From assembly GCF_001548115.1 (NCBI RefSeq), contig NZ_AP014821.1, forward strand, positions 2,731,262 to 2,795,261: DNA of 64,000 bases, in the 5' to 3' direction. The position numbers and the translations under genes were made by a program. Each line of letters starts with the position of its first letter. The stretch's first letter is position 1. Below the pieces are notes generated by a model. That model made no database searches. It was not told where the DNA came from and saw only the letters and a list, made by a program, of their open reading frames with translations. Source of the DNA: Geminocystis sp. NIES-3709 (GTDB lineage: Bacteria > Cyanobacteriota > Cyanobacteriia > Cyanobacteriales > Cyanobacteriaceae). This document shows, in pieces, positions 1 to 8,176 of this stretch.

Positions 1-1487
1 GGCGTTTCATCAAGAATCACATTGTCTTCGGGATTAGATTCAGGGTTAGATTCACTAATAGATTCGGGATTAGATTCAGGATTAGGAGTATCAGTTACAG
101 GTTGAGTTTCTGAGTTATTTTGAGCTTTTTCTTCTGCCTGTCTTCTCAATTCCTCTGCCATAATTCTTTCAGATTCAGCTCTTTTTCTTAATCTTTCCGC
201 TTCTAAACGTTTACTCGCTTCTTCTTCAAGTTTCTGCTTCTGCTGGGCTAATCTAGCTTCTGTTTCTACCTTTAATTTTTCGATATTAGCTAATTCGGCT
301 TGGGTTTGTTTAACATATTGTAGAAAAATAAATCCCCCAGATAAAGTAACTCCCGCTATCATGGCACTTAAAATTAAGGGTAGCCAACTATTTTTATTTT
401 CTTCAATATTGCTATTTTCTTGAATAGGTTTTGATACTCGTCCAGAAGTATTACGAGATGGTGATTTTTGTCGTTTACTAACGGAAGTTTCTTGAGAATT
501 ATAATTTCTTGATGATACTGGGTTGGGAGTATAAACTGGTTTAGGTGTTGAGGATAACTGAGGTTTTTGATAAATTTGATCCTTTGTTACGGCTACTGTA
601 GGAGATTCTCTCCCTGTGAAAGGCAAAGCAACAGGAATATTTTTACCTTGAGGAATGACAGCAACAGTTTTAATTTCACTTAAATATAAGTCTTGATACA
701 TCTGTTCTGCGGTAGTGTAACGTTGACTTAAGTCAATTTTCGTTGCTTTTTCTAGTACTCTTTGCAATAATGGATCTAAGTTAGCCACATGATCAGCCCA
801 TTCTAGTTGACCATTTAATGAATTACTTGAAAATTCGATCGGGTATTTACCTGTTAAACTGTAAATCATGGTCAATCCTAGAGCAAACAAGTCACTACTA
901 TAGATAGTACGTCCTGTACTTTGTTCTGGTGGCATAAAGCCTCTTGTACCAACGATTACAGAGCTTACCATTGATCCTGAACCTAGGGCAACAGTCCCCA
1001 TTGTTTCTTTAACCGCACCAAAGTCGATTAAGACAGGCTTATTGTCTCGACTACGGACTATAATATTTTCAGGTTTAATATCTCGGTGAATGATTTTTTT
1101 GCTGTGAATGTATTGAAGGGTTTTAAGCAAAGAGGATAAAATATCGTGACATTGAGAAGAATCAACAATACCTAACTGTGCTAAACTTTTACCTTCCACA
1201 TATTCTTGCACAAGGTAAAATCTATCGTTATCCACAAAATAAGCGTATAAAGTAGGGATTTCTGTGCAATGTTGCCCTAAATCTTCTAATACTTGGGCTT
1301 CTTTTCGGAATAAATCTTCAATGACTTCTGCTGATACCCGATGGTTAGAATTAATCGGTTTAAGACGCTTAATAACAATTAACCGTTGAGAAGGCATATG
1401 AGTATCTCTAGCTAAAAAAGTCTCCCCAAAACCTCCTTGAGCTAAAGTATTAACAATTTGATAACGTCCAGCAATTAAAGATTCCAT
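1..1487 (-). CDS. Serine/threonine protein kinase with C-terminal membrane anchor (3' end outside window)
   Basis: Hanks-type protein kinase that phosphorylates Ser/Thr on unknown targets. Reading the complement from the ATG at 1487 gives 495 codons before the window edge cuts the gene. Visible in order: glycine loop GGFGET near residue 16, catalytic loop HRDIKPEN near 130, DFGAVKE, and the activation-segment end GTRGFMPPEQ with PPE in place of APE, a common cyanobacterial variant. After a Ser/Pro-rich linker comes one transmembrane helix at about 365-390, then a charged Glu/Lys/Arg/Ala coiled coil and an acidic tail with repeated NPES units. The kinase is therefore cytoplasmic and membrane-tethered, with its C-terminal part probably outside. 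Family is certain; substrate and the missing C-terminus are unknown. Confidence 0.93.
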   Translation of the reverse strand, partial: MESLIAGRYQIVNTLAQGGFGETFLARDTHMPSQRLIVIKRLKPINSNHRVSAEVIEDLFRKEAQVLEDLGQHCTEIPTLYAYFVDNDRFYLVQEYVEGKSLAQLGIVDSSQCHDILSSLLKTLQYIHSKKIIHRDIKPENIIVRSRDNKPVLIDFGAVKETMGTVALGSGSMVSSVIVGTRGFMPPEQSTGRTIYSSDLFALGLTMIYSLTGKYPIEFSSNSLNGQLEWADHVANLDPLLQRVLEKATKIDLSQRYTTAEQMYQDLYLSEIKTVAVIPQGKNIPVALPFTGRESPTVAVTKDQIYQKPQLSSTPKPVYTPNPVSSRNYNSQETSVSKRQKSPSRNTSGRVSKPIQENSNIEENKNSWLPLILSAMIAGVTLSGGFIFLQYVKQTQAELANIEKLKVETEARLAQQKQKLEEEASKRLEAERLRKRAESERIMAEELRRQAEEKAQNNSETQPVTDTPNPESNPESISESNPESNPEDNVILDET

Positions 1488-1787
1488 TTGAGCAAATGTG
1501 CGATTATCGATCGACAATTAATAATAAATTTATTTATTGATCATCTATCTTAACGATTAACGGCTAAGTGTCAACTGGAAATGATATAAATTTGATGTAT
1601 AAAACAAATTAAGATAAAGTTTATTTCTAGTAGTTACTTTTTTATATTTTTCACATTATAACCATCATAAATTATTGATAAACTTTCAAATAGTAAATTT
1701 TGTTATATTTTTACTAGGATTAGCTATTAAGTAATGATCTAAGTTTTATAAAAACTAACATTGTTAATTATTAATTATTTTCTCTTA
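1488..1787. other. AT-rich intergenic stretch, no gene seen
   Basis: 300 bases between the kinase start and the end of the HEAT-repeat gene, both on the minus strand. It should hold the kinase promoter. No tRNA, repeat array or convincing short ORF was found. Confidence 0.5.
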
Positions 1788-2450
1788 TTAAAAAAGAAGA
1801 TAATGTTTGGCTTCTTCCGAGACAGCGAGAGATTTATCTTCAGATAATATCATTAAAATTTCTCGTACTTTTTCCCCTCCAAATCTGCCTAATGCCTGTG
1901 CTAAACGGTGGCGAATTTGCCAATCATCATTATTCACAAAAGGAATTAATAAATCGATCGCGCGATCGTCTCCCAATTCCCCTAATGCACTGATAGAAGC
2001 AGTTTGAAGGAGTTCGTTGTCAGAGTGTAAAGCATCTTTTAATAAATCAAATCCATCACGGTGTCCCAACTCACCCAAAGCGGCTACAATACTAAATTGA
2101 ATTAGCCAATCTTCAGTCTCATAATATACTTTTTTTAAGTCTGGAAAGGCTTTTGTAATTTTTAATCCTGCGATCGCATCGGCGGCAGCGGCTCGAACAT
2201 CCGATTCTGAATCGTTATATAATCGGTCTAAGAGAATTTCTAAGGATTGTTCAAGGTTAACATCTCCAAGAGTGTCTAGCTGAGAAATGGCTGCATAACG
2301 AATTCTCACATTAGCATCATTCACGATCGACATTAGTAATTCATAGGCTTTTTCTTTGTCTAGTTGTCTTAATTCATTGATACCTCGAATACGATCGCCA
2401 AAATTATCGGAATTTATTAATGTACTTACTGATTCTGGTGTAATACTCAT
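1788..2450 (-). CDS. HEAT-repeat protein, NblB-like
   Basis: 220-residue protein made almost wholly of HEAT/PBS-lyase-type helical repeats. Units such as VRIRYAAISQLDTLGD, VRAAAADAIAGL, LIQFSIVAALGELG, LLQTASISALGELGD and WQIRHRLAQALGRFGG recur about every 31 residues. Length and repeat content fit the cyanobacterial NblB group, which acts in phycobilisome breakdown under nutrient stress, but the fold is shared with CpcE/CpcF-type bilin lyase subunits and other scaffolds. No catalytic residues are expected. It stands upstream of the kinase on the same strand with a 300-base gap, so co-transcription is unlikely. The NblB role is inference. Confidence 0.85.
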   Translation of the reverse strand: MSITPESVSTLINSDNFGDRIRGINELRQLDKEKAYELLMSIVNDANVRIRYAAISQLDTLGDVNLEQSLEILLDRLYNDSESDVRAAAADAIAGLKITKAFPDLKKVYYETEDWLIQFSIVAALGELGHRDGFDLLKDALHSDNELLQTASISALGELGDDRAIDLLIPFVNNDDWQIRHRLAQALGRFGGEKVREILMILSEDKSLAVSEEAKHYLLF

Positions 2451-2518
2451 ATTTAATTAATAGGGAATAGTTAATAATGATTAAAATTAATATTTTTCTG
2501 TGTCAATGGTTAAACAGT

Positions 2519-2977
2519 TTAATCCATAGCCATTGCTCGAATAATATCTCCTTGAGTAATAATGCCAATTACTCTACCTTCATCATTAACTACTGGAAGG
2601 CGACGCACTGGTTTATCATGAAGCAACTGAGCCGCTTTTTTTACAGGTTGATTACTTTCGATCGTAATTACCTTATCATTCATAACCTCACCGACAGTTT
2701 GCCCTAATGCTTTATGAATTTCTTTTTCGTAACGTCCGGGATTTTCTAAATAGATGATACTATCTAAAATCATGATATACGGAGGAGGCTCAACTCCTGT
2801 TTCTTGCCACATTAAATCACTCTCGGAAATTACTCCCACTAATTCCCCATCATCATCAATCACCGGTAATCCACTTATTTTATTTTCCGCTAAAATGGCG
2901 ATCGCTTCTTTTAAAGGAGTTTGAGGTGTAACGGTAATAGGACTAGGTGTCATCACCTCAGCAACAGTTTTATTCAT
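2519..2977 (-). CDS. Tandem CBS-domain protein
   Basis: 152-residue stand-alone CBS pair (Bateman module). The first CBS begins at VAEVMTPSPITVTPQTPLKE and ends near GVISESDLMW; the second begins VGEVMNDKVITIESNQPVKK and ends GIITQGDIIRAM. Between them lies a loop with PPYIMILDSIIYLENPGRYEKE, seen in many cyanobacterial and plant proteins of this type. Such modules bind adenine nucleotides and regulate partner enzymes. No partner domain is fused. It lies 69 bases upstream of the HEAT-repeat gene on the same strand, so the two could share a transcript. The ligand is not deducible. Confidence 0.9.
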   Translation of the reverse strand: MNKTVAEVMTPSPITVTPQTPLKEAIAILAENKISGLPVIDDDGELVGVISESDLMWQETGVEPPPYIMILDSIIYLENPGRYEKEIHKALGQTVGEVMNDKVITIESNQPVKKAAQLLHDKPVRRLPVVNDEGRVIGIITQGDIIRAMAMD

Positions 2978-3451
2978 AATTTTATTAATTCTAATTTCTT
3001 AACACTGGTAATTGTATCAAAATGCACTGTCTGAATTTTTTATTTGTTTCAATTATTTATACTCAGTAAGAAAATATACTTACCCACGTCATAATTTAAT
3101 GAGGAATGGGTAATGGGTAATTTAGTTTAGTTGCTAAGAGAAACTTTTGCTATTGGTTTCCTTAAAATTTATTCCAAGGTGAGTTATTGGTTAATCCTTA
3201 ACGGCTAACGGCTAACTGCTAATAGCTAACTCCTAACAGTTTCGTATCTTATACAACTTTTGTTCTTACCTGAATCAATTACTTTCATTACTGGGTAACG
3301 GAGCAAATTAATTGTATATTTAATGAACAGCACTCTTACATTAAGAAATAGGTTGAATCAAATTTTAAACAACTGAAATCACAATATACAATTTATCCAA
3401 AAGAGTACTTATTTTTAATTAATATTATAATTCGATCGTAGAGGTATAAAA
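2978..3451. other. Intergenic region upstream of citrate synthase with degenerate GGCTAAC repeats
   Basis: 474 bases between divergent genes, so it holds promoters in both directions. At 3191-3239 a run of short units (ACGGCTAAC, GGCTAACTG, AATAGCTAAC, TCCTAACAG) forms an imperfect tandem repeat. Similar words occur in other gaps of this window (e.g. 1554, 53169). No coding potential was seen. Confidence 0.55.
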
Positions 3452-4597
3452 ATGACACAACCAGCCTGTGAATATCAACCCGGATTAGAGGGAATTCCCG
3501 TTGCTCAATCGAGTATCAGTTTTGTCGATGGAAAAAACGGCATTTTAGAATATAGGGGCATTAATATTGAAGAATTAGCCCAAAAAAGTACCTTTCTCGA
3601 AACTGCTTATTTATTAATTTGGGGTAAATTGCCCACTAAAGAAGAATTAGCAACTTTTCAAGATGACATTACCCGTCACCGTCGAATTAAATACCATATT
3701 CGGGATATGATGAAGTGTTTTCCAGAAAGTGGACATCCGATGGATGCCTTACAAACTTCTGCCGCCGCTTTAGGATTGTTTTATTCCCGTCGTGCCTTAG
3801 CCAAAGAAGAATATATTAGAGATGCTGTCATTAGATTATTAGCTAAAATTCCGACGATGGTTGCGGCATTTGCTCAAATGCGTAACGGAAATGATCCCAT
3901 TAAACCCAGTGATCAGTTAAATTATTCTGCTAACTTTCTCTATATGTTAACAGAAAAAGAACCTGAACCCTTAGAAGCCCGAATTTTCGATGTCTGCTTG
4001 ATGCTTCATGCCGAACATACCATGAATGCTTCCACTTTTTCCGCAATGGTGACGGCTTCCACTTTAACAGATCCTTATGCAGTAGTAGCTTCCGCCGTCG
4101 GAACATTAGCTGGACCTTTACATGGTGGTGCTAATGAAGAAGTTTTATCAATGTTAGAAGACATTGGCAGTGTCGAAAAAGTTCGTCCTTACATAGAGGA
4201 TTGCATCAAAAATAAAAAGAAAATTATGGGTTTTGGTCATCGGGTTTATAAAGTAAAAGATCCCCGTGCTAAAATCTTACAACAGTTAGCTGAACGTTTG
4301 TTTGAATTAACAGGTTATGACGAGTATTATGAGATTGCCTTAGAAGTTGAAAAAGTCGTAGCTGAGAATTTAGGACATAAAGGTATTTATGCTAATGTAG
4401 ATTTTTACTCTGGTTTGGTTTATCGCAAATTAGGTATTAAATCGGATTTATTTACGCCCATGTTTGCGATTTCTAGGGTTGCCGGTTGGTTAGCACACTG
4501 GAAAGAACAATTAGTGGTTAATAGAATTTTCCGTCCTACTCAAGTATATATCGGAGATCATGATCAAGTATATATTCCGATCGAACAGAGATCATAA
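3452..4597 (+). CDS. gltA: Citrate synthase
   Basis: Condenses acetyl-CoA and oxaloacetate to citrate, the entry to the cyanobacterial TCA route that supplies 2-oxoglutarate for ammonium assimilation; cytoplasmic. The 381-residue length matches the short type II-like citrate synthases of Gram-positives and cyanobacteria. Catalytic residues are in place: His224 in GPLHGGANEE, His263 in MGFGHRVYKVKDPRA and Asp317 in NVDFYSG. The ATG at 3452 follows the purine-rich GTAGAGGT at suitable spacing. It is monocistronic, with a hairpin downstream at 4687. Identification is secure; 2-methylcitrate synthase is a close relative, but no prp genes are near. Confidence 0.96.
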   Translation: MTQPACEYQPGLEGIPVAQSSISFVDGKNGILEYRGINIEELAQKSTFLETAYLLIWGKLPTKEELATFQDDITRHRRIKYHIRDMMKCFPESGHPMDALQTSAAALGLFYSRRALAKEEYIRDAVIRLLAKIPTMVAAFAQMRNGNDPIKPSDQLNYSANFLYMLTEKEPEPLEARIFDVCLMLHAEHTMNASTFSAMVTASTLTDPYAVVASAVGTLAGPLHGGANEEVLSMLEDIGSVEKVRPYIEDCIKNKKKIMGFGHRVYKVKDPRAKILQQLAERLFELTGYDEYYEIALEVEKVVAENLGHKGIYANVDFYSGLVYRKLGIKSDLFTPMFAISRVAGWLAHWKEQLVVNRIFRPTQVYIGDHDQVYIPIEQRS

Positions 4598-4631
4598 AAA
4601 TCAATTCTTGTCACTTTTCCCTCTCGTTACC

Positions 4632-4669
4632 GAGAATTTATGATAGAGGTGCAAGATCTAAATAATATA
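4632..4669 (+). repeat. Copy 1 of a conserved 30-base upstream block (other copy before glcD)
   Basis: The sequence starting GAGAATTTATGATAGAGG and continuing TGCAAGATCTA then an AT-rich tail is found again at 57195-57236 with one extra G. The two copies lie about 150 and 30 bases before ald and glcD. It could be a shared promoter or operator, or a fragment of a dispersed repeat. A CTCG-TTAC-CGAG mini-hairpin overlaps its left edge at 4623-4634. Confidence 0.6.
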
Positions 4670-4686
4670 TAGATGACTTAAATAAA

Positions 4687-4707
4687 ACGAGAGTTTAAAA
4701 TTCTCGT
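4687..4707 (+). terminator. Hairpin between gltA and ald, weak terminator candidate
   Basis: Arms ACGAGA and TCTCGT enclose a 9-base AT loop, followed by AAGTCTTCTTTT with only a loose T run. It is placed to end gltA transcripts. The short stem and interrupted T tract make it a modest candidate. Confidence 0.4.
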
Positions 4708-4815
4708 AAGTCTTCTTTTGAATTTTACATTCTCAATTTTCCATTGCTCTACCTGTCTGCTAACTTAAACACTATATAATTGAATATTAGTCAAAGATTC
4801 TCACACAAAATTAAG

Positions 4816-5907
4816 ATGAAAATAGGTGTCCCTAAAGAAATTAAAGATCGAGAATTTCGGGTTGGGTTAACTCCAGCTAGTACAAAAGTTCTAATTGAAC
4901 AAAATCATCAGGTATTTATCGAAGATAATGGCGGTTTAGGTTCTGGTTTTACGAATGAGGATTACGAAAAAGTAGGGGCTAACATTGTAGATGCTCAAAC
5001 GGCATGGAATCAAGAGTTAATCATTAAAGTTAAAGAACCTCTGAGTTCTGAATATCAGTATATCTACTCTGGACAAATCTTATTCACCTATCTTCATTTA
5101 GCCGCCGATCGTACTTTAACAGAATTTTTGCTTAAAAGTGGTGTTACGGGTATCGCTTACGAAACAGTACAATTATCCGATGGCCGACTACCATTATTAA
5201 CTCCTATGAGTATCATTGCCGGGCGATTATCGGTACAAATCGGGGCAAGATACCTAGAAAAACAACAAGGAGGGAAAGGTATCTTATTAGGTGGAATGCC
5301 GGGGGTAACACGGGGAAACGTTGTCATTTTAGGGGGGGGAATAGTTGGTACAGAAGCGGCTAAAATTGCCGTAGGAATGGGAGCAAAAGTAACTATTTTA
5401 GATGTTAATATCGATCGATTATCTTATCTCGAAACCCTCTTTGGATCAAGAGTAGAGTTGTTATACAGCAATTCTCAATATATTGCCCAAAGTGTCAAAA
5501 GTGCTGATCTACTTATTGGTGCAGTGTTAATTACCGGTAGAAAAGCACCCATTCTAGTATCTAGGGAATTAGTACAACAAATGGCCCATGGATCGGTTAT
5601 TATGGATGTAGCAGTGGATCAAGGTGGTTGTATTGAAACTTTACGCACAACTTCCCATAGTGATCCCAGTTATGTTGAAGAAGGAGTGATTCATTTAGGT
5701 ATTCCCAATCTTCCGGGTGCTGTACCTCGTACTGCTACTCAAGCATTGAACAATAATACTTTACCTTATATCATAAAATTAGCTAATCAAGGTATTGGAG
5801 CATTAAAACAAGATGTCAGTTTAGCACAAGGATTAAATGTACAATATCATCGTTTAGTACATCCTGCTGTACAACAAGTATTCCCAGATCTTGCGATCGC
5901 TAGTTAG
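4816..5907 (+). CDS. ald: Alanine dehydrogenase
   Basis: NAD-dependent interconversion of L-alanine with pyruvate plus ammonium; cytoplasmic, usually hexameric. The N-terminal motif MKIGVPKEIKDREFRVGLTP is diagnostic for AlaDH/PNT. The catalytic Lys/His region and the NAD-binding glycine motif (ILGGGIVGTEAA, near residue 172) are present, and the C-terminus has NLPGAVPRTATQALNN. An in-frame TTG at 4780 would add 12 unconserved residues; the ATG at 4816 puts the family's usual first residue at position 1 and gives 363 residues, a normal length. The cbiM gene follows 33 bases later on the same strand and may be co-transcribed. Transhydrogenase alpha is a homologue but lacks this exact N-terminus. 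Confidence 0.95.
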   Translation: MKIGVPKEIKDREFRVGLTPASTKVLIEQNHQVFIEDNGGLGSGFTNEDYEKVGANIVDAQTAWNQELIIKVKEPLSSEYQYIYSGQILFTYLHLAADRTLTEFLLKSGVTGIAYETVQLSDGRLPLLTPMSIIAGRLSVQIGARYLEKQQGGKGILLGGMPGVTRGNVVILGGGIVGTEAAKIAVGMGAKVTILDVNIDRLSYLETLFGSRVELLYSNSQYIAQSVKSADLLIGAVLITGRKAPILVSRELVQQMAHGSVIMDVAVDQGGCIETLRTTSHSDPSYVEEGVIHLGIPNLPGAVPRTATQALNNNTLPYIIKLANQGIGALKQDVSLAQGLNVQYHRLVHPAVQQVFPDLAIAS

Positions 5908-5940
5908 AAGTAATAGAAAATTAATTCCTAATTTATAATC

Positions 5941-6579
5941 ATGCACATTCCCGATGGAATTTTACCTCCAGCCATTTCTATTTCTGGTTATGCCATTACA
6001 GGGGGAATAACTTGGTTTTCTTTACGGCAAATTAGTAAACAGCCAGACTATCAAGAACAAATACCGAAAGCCTCTTTATTAACTGCCGCTTTTTTTGTTT
6101 CCTCCCTGATTCATATTCCCATTCCACCTTTTAGTATTCACTTAGTATTAAATGGTATTATGGGTTTGGTATTAGGTTATTTTGCTTTTCCTGCCATTCT
6201 TATCGGCTTATTTTTTCAAGCAGTATTTTTTCAACATGGTGGCTTATCGACTCTCGGTATTAATGCTATTATTATGGGTATTCCTTCTTTAGTGGCTTAT
6301 TCTCTTTGGTCATTAAGAAAATTATCTTTATTTAATAATCCTATTACTCAAAATATATTGACTTTTTTTGTAGGCTCGATCGCTGTCTTTCTTTCCGCAC
6401 TAATCTTTGTCTTTATTACACTAAATACAATCTCTTCAGACTTTAATATTGATACAGAAAAAACCGCAATTTTAACTTCTTTAATTGGTTATAGTATCCA
6501 AGGAATAATTGAAGGTATTTTAACGGTTATGTTAGTCAACTTTTTAGAAAAAGTCAAACCTGAAATAATAAGTAATTAG
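5941..6579 (+). CDS. cbiM: CbiM-family membrane component of a cobalt/nickel ECF transporter (solitary)
   Basis: Integral membrane substrate-binding component of Co/Ni uptake systems. The extreme N-terminus MHIPDGILPP is the family's metal-binding signature; the N-terminal amine and the early His residue form the site. About six to seven hydrophobic helices follow, with a second His-containing segment (FFQHGGLSTLGINAI) typical of CbiM/NikM. Length 212 residues is normal. CbiN, CbiQ and CbiO are not in the neighbourhood, so any energizing module must be encoded elsewhere, or the protein acts alone. Metal preference between Co and Ni cannot be read from sequence. Confidence 0.87.
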   Translation: MHIPDGILPPAISISGYAITGGITWFSLRQISKQPDYQEQIPKASLLTAAFFVSSLIHIPIPPFSIHLVLNGIMGLVLGYFAFPAILIGLFFQAVFFQHGGLSTLGINAIIMGIPSLVAYSLWSLRKLSLFNNPITQNILTFFVGSIAVFLSALIFVFITLNTISSDFNIDTEKTAILTSLIGYSIQGIIEGILTVMLVNFLEKVKPEIISN

Positions 6580-6733
6580 AATTTACTGAATAAATCACAA
6601 AAATATTTAAATGTTTTATTATTCTTTACATTTTATCTTTTTGGCTCTCCTACAGTAGTTATGACAAATTAATAGAAAATAATTAATATAAACTTTGATA
6701 GCTATAGCTTTGACTCTTTTAAAAATGGTTAAA

Positions 6734-6752
6734 ATAAGGCTTAAAACCTTAT
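6734..6752 (-). terminator. Candidate terminator of pyrR
   Basis: On the minus strand ATAAGG-loop-CCTTAT is followed by TTTTAACC and a later T run, placed after the pyrR stop. A second inverted repeat with arms ATAGGGTT and AACCCCTAT lies next to it at 6751-6778. Together they sit between the convergent cbiM and pyrR genes and may stop transcription from both sides. Confidence 0.5.
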
Positions 6753-6805
6753 AGGGTTCAATAATATTCAACCCCTATGAACATCAAAAATTGACAAATG
6801 AACCA

Positions 6806-7339
6806 TTATTTAATCAATTCTACGGCATCTCTACCGTCGATCGATTCTAAATAAACTTTTACTTGTTCTTCTTTAGCCGTGGGTAACGATTTACCGATGA
6901 AATCTGGATGTATCGGTAGTTGTCGATGACCTCGATCAACTAATACTACTAATTTAATAATTTCGGGGCGCCCATATTCACTAACAGCATTTAAAGCGGC
7001 ACGAATAGTTCTACCTTTATAAATAACATCATCGATGAGGATGACAATTTTTCCTGTCAAATCAAAGGGAATTTGGGTTCTTTCTGGGGTACGAGTTTTA
7101 ATTTTATCTAAGTCATCTCGATAAAAGGTAATATCGATCGCACCTACGGGTACTTTAACCTGTTCAATAACCTCAATTTGATTAGCAATTAAAGAAGCTA
7201 GAGGAACACCTCTTGTATAAATCCCTAGTAACACTACTTGAGATAAATCCGAGGCCTCCTCAACAATTTGAGATGCTAAACGAGTTAAAGTACGACGTAT
7301 TTCGTCTGCCGATAATATTTCGATAATTTGGCTGGACAT
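6806..7339 (-). CDS. pyrR: PyrR: pyrimidine operon regulator / uracil phosphoribosyltransferase
   Basis: 177-residue type I phosphoribosyltransferase fold. The PRPP-binding loop [18 protein letters not shown] at about residues 95-112 and the N-terminal [19 protein letters not shown] match PyrR. In Bacillus the protein binds pyr mRNA to cause attenuation; in cyanobacteria the enzymatic role, making UMP from uracil and PRPP, is the safer inference, since no pyr gene or PyrR-binding leader is visible here. The ATG at 7339 begins MSSQIIEIL, the usual start. It is followed by a likely terminator at 6734. Confidence 0.94.
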   Translation of the reverse strand: MSSQIIEILSADEIRRTLTRLASQIVEEASDLSQVVLLGIYTRGVPLASLIANQIEVIEQVKVPVGAIDITFYRDDLDKIKTRTPERTQIPFDLTGKIVILIDDVIYKGRTIRAALNAVSEYGRPEIIKLVVLVDRGHRQLPIHPDFIGKSLPTAKEEQVKVYLESIDGRDAVELIK

Positions 7340-7414
7340 AACAGAGAATTGAAAATGGAGAATTGAGAATGAACACTCTAATTTTTTTACTTCTTACTTA
7401 TTACTTTTTATTCA

Positions 7415-8143
7415 TTATTCCACTGCGACTAAAACAACGGTAATATTATCCGAACCGCCTCCGTCTTTAGCATTTTGCACGAGGGTACTAGCCGCTTCTT
7501 CAAGGTTTTCAGGTTCACCTAAAGATTTACTAATTAATTCATCGGAAACTTCCTCCGTTAAACCATCACTACATAATAAAAAGCGATCGCCAGAGAGAGT
7601 TTCTTCAATTTGTTGAATATCAATACCTTCGTATAAATCTCGTCTGCCTAAACATTGAGATAAAACATGGCGCCAAGGGTGATGTTTCGCATCTTCGGGG
7701 GTGATTTCCCCCGCTCGAATTGCCTGAGAAATCCATGTATGATCGAGAGTGACTTGTTCTAATTTTCCGTCTCTTAGACGATAAAGACGAGAGTCTCCGA
7801 CATGAGCTCTCCAAGTTTCTTCATTGCGAAATACAATCATTACAAGAGTAGTCCCCATATCTGCCCTAGCCGGATGAGTACTTTGATCTTCTAAAATCCC
7901 CTCATTAGCTTGATAAATGGCTTTTTCGATCAAATCGTAGGATTCGATCGGTGCGTCCCAATTAGCCTCTAAATAGTCTTTAATTACTTGTGTGGCGATG
8001 CGACTGGCTTCTTCTCCTCCAGCATGACCACCCATACCATCGGCTAAAATAAAAAATCTACCCTCTGGGTCAATGTAATGATTATCTTGATTATAAGGTC
8101 TAACTAATCCGGGGTCGGTTAAACCAGTAGATGCAAATTTCAT
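7415..8143 (-). CDS. PP2C-type protein phosphatase
   Basis: Metal-dependent Ser/Thr phosphatase, 242 residues, a bare catalytic domain. The metal-binding Asp motifs are visible: NQDNHYIDPEGRFFILADGMGGHAGGE in two parts (residues about 18-43), MGTTLVMIVF, VGDSRLYRLRDGKL, LLCSDGLTEEV and GGSDNITVVLV at the end. It matches the small bacterial PP2C enzymes such as Synechocystis PphA, which dephosphorylates PII, or Stp/PrpC. The ATG at 8143 is only 33 bases from the upstream UbiB-like gene, so the two are probably one transcript. The substrate is not determinable; a Ser/Thr kinase also lies in this window. Confidence 0.93.
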   Translation of the reverse strand: MKFASTGLTDPGLVRPYNQDNHYIDPEGRFFILADGMGGHAGGEEASRIATQVIKDYLEANWDAPIESYDLIEKAIYQANEGILEDQSTHPARADMGTTLVMIVFRNEETWRAHVGDSRLYRLRDGKLEQVTLDHTWISQAIRAGEITPEDAKHHPWRHVLSQCLGRRDLYEGIDIQQIEETLSGDRFLLCSDGLTEEVSDELISKSLGEPENLEEAASTLVQNAKDGGGSDNITVVLVAVE

Positions 8144-8176
8144 AAAGTTAATCTAATTTTTAGTTGCAATATTTTA

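Noticed and set aside
6575-6600. GAATTTACTGAATAAATCAC resembling the left end of MITE element A
   Set aside because: Similarity does not extend beyond about 20 bases and no second end was found.
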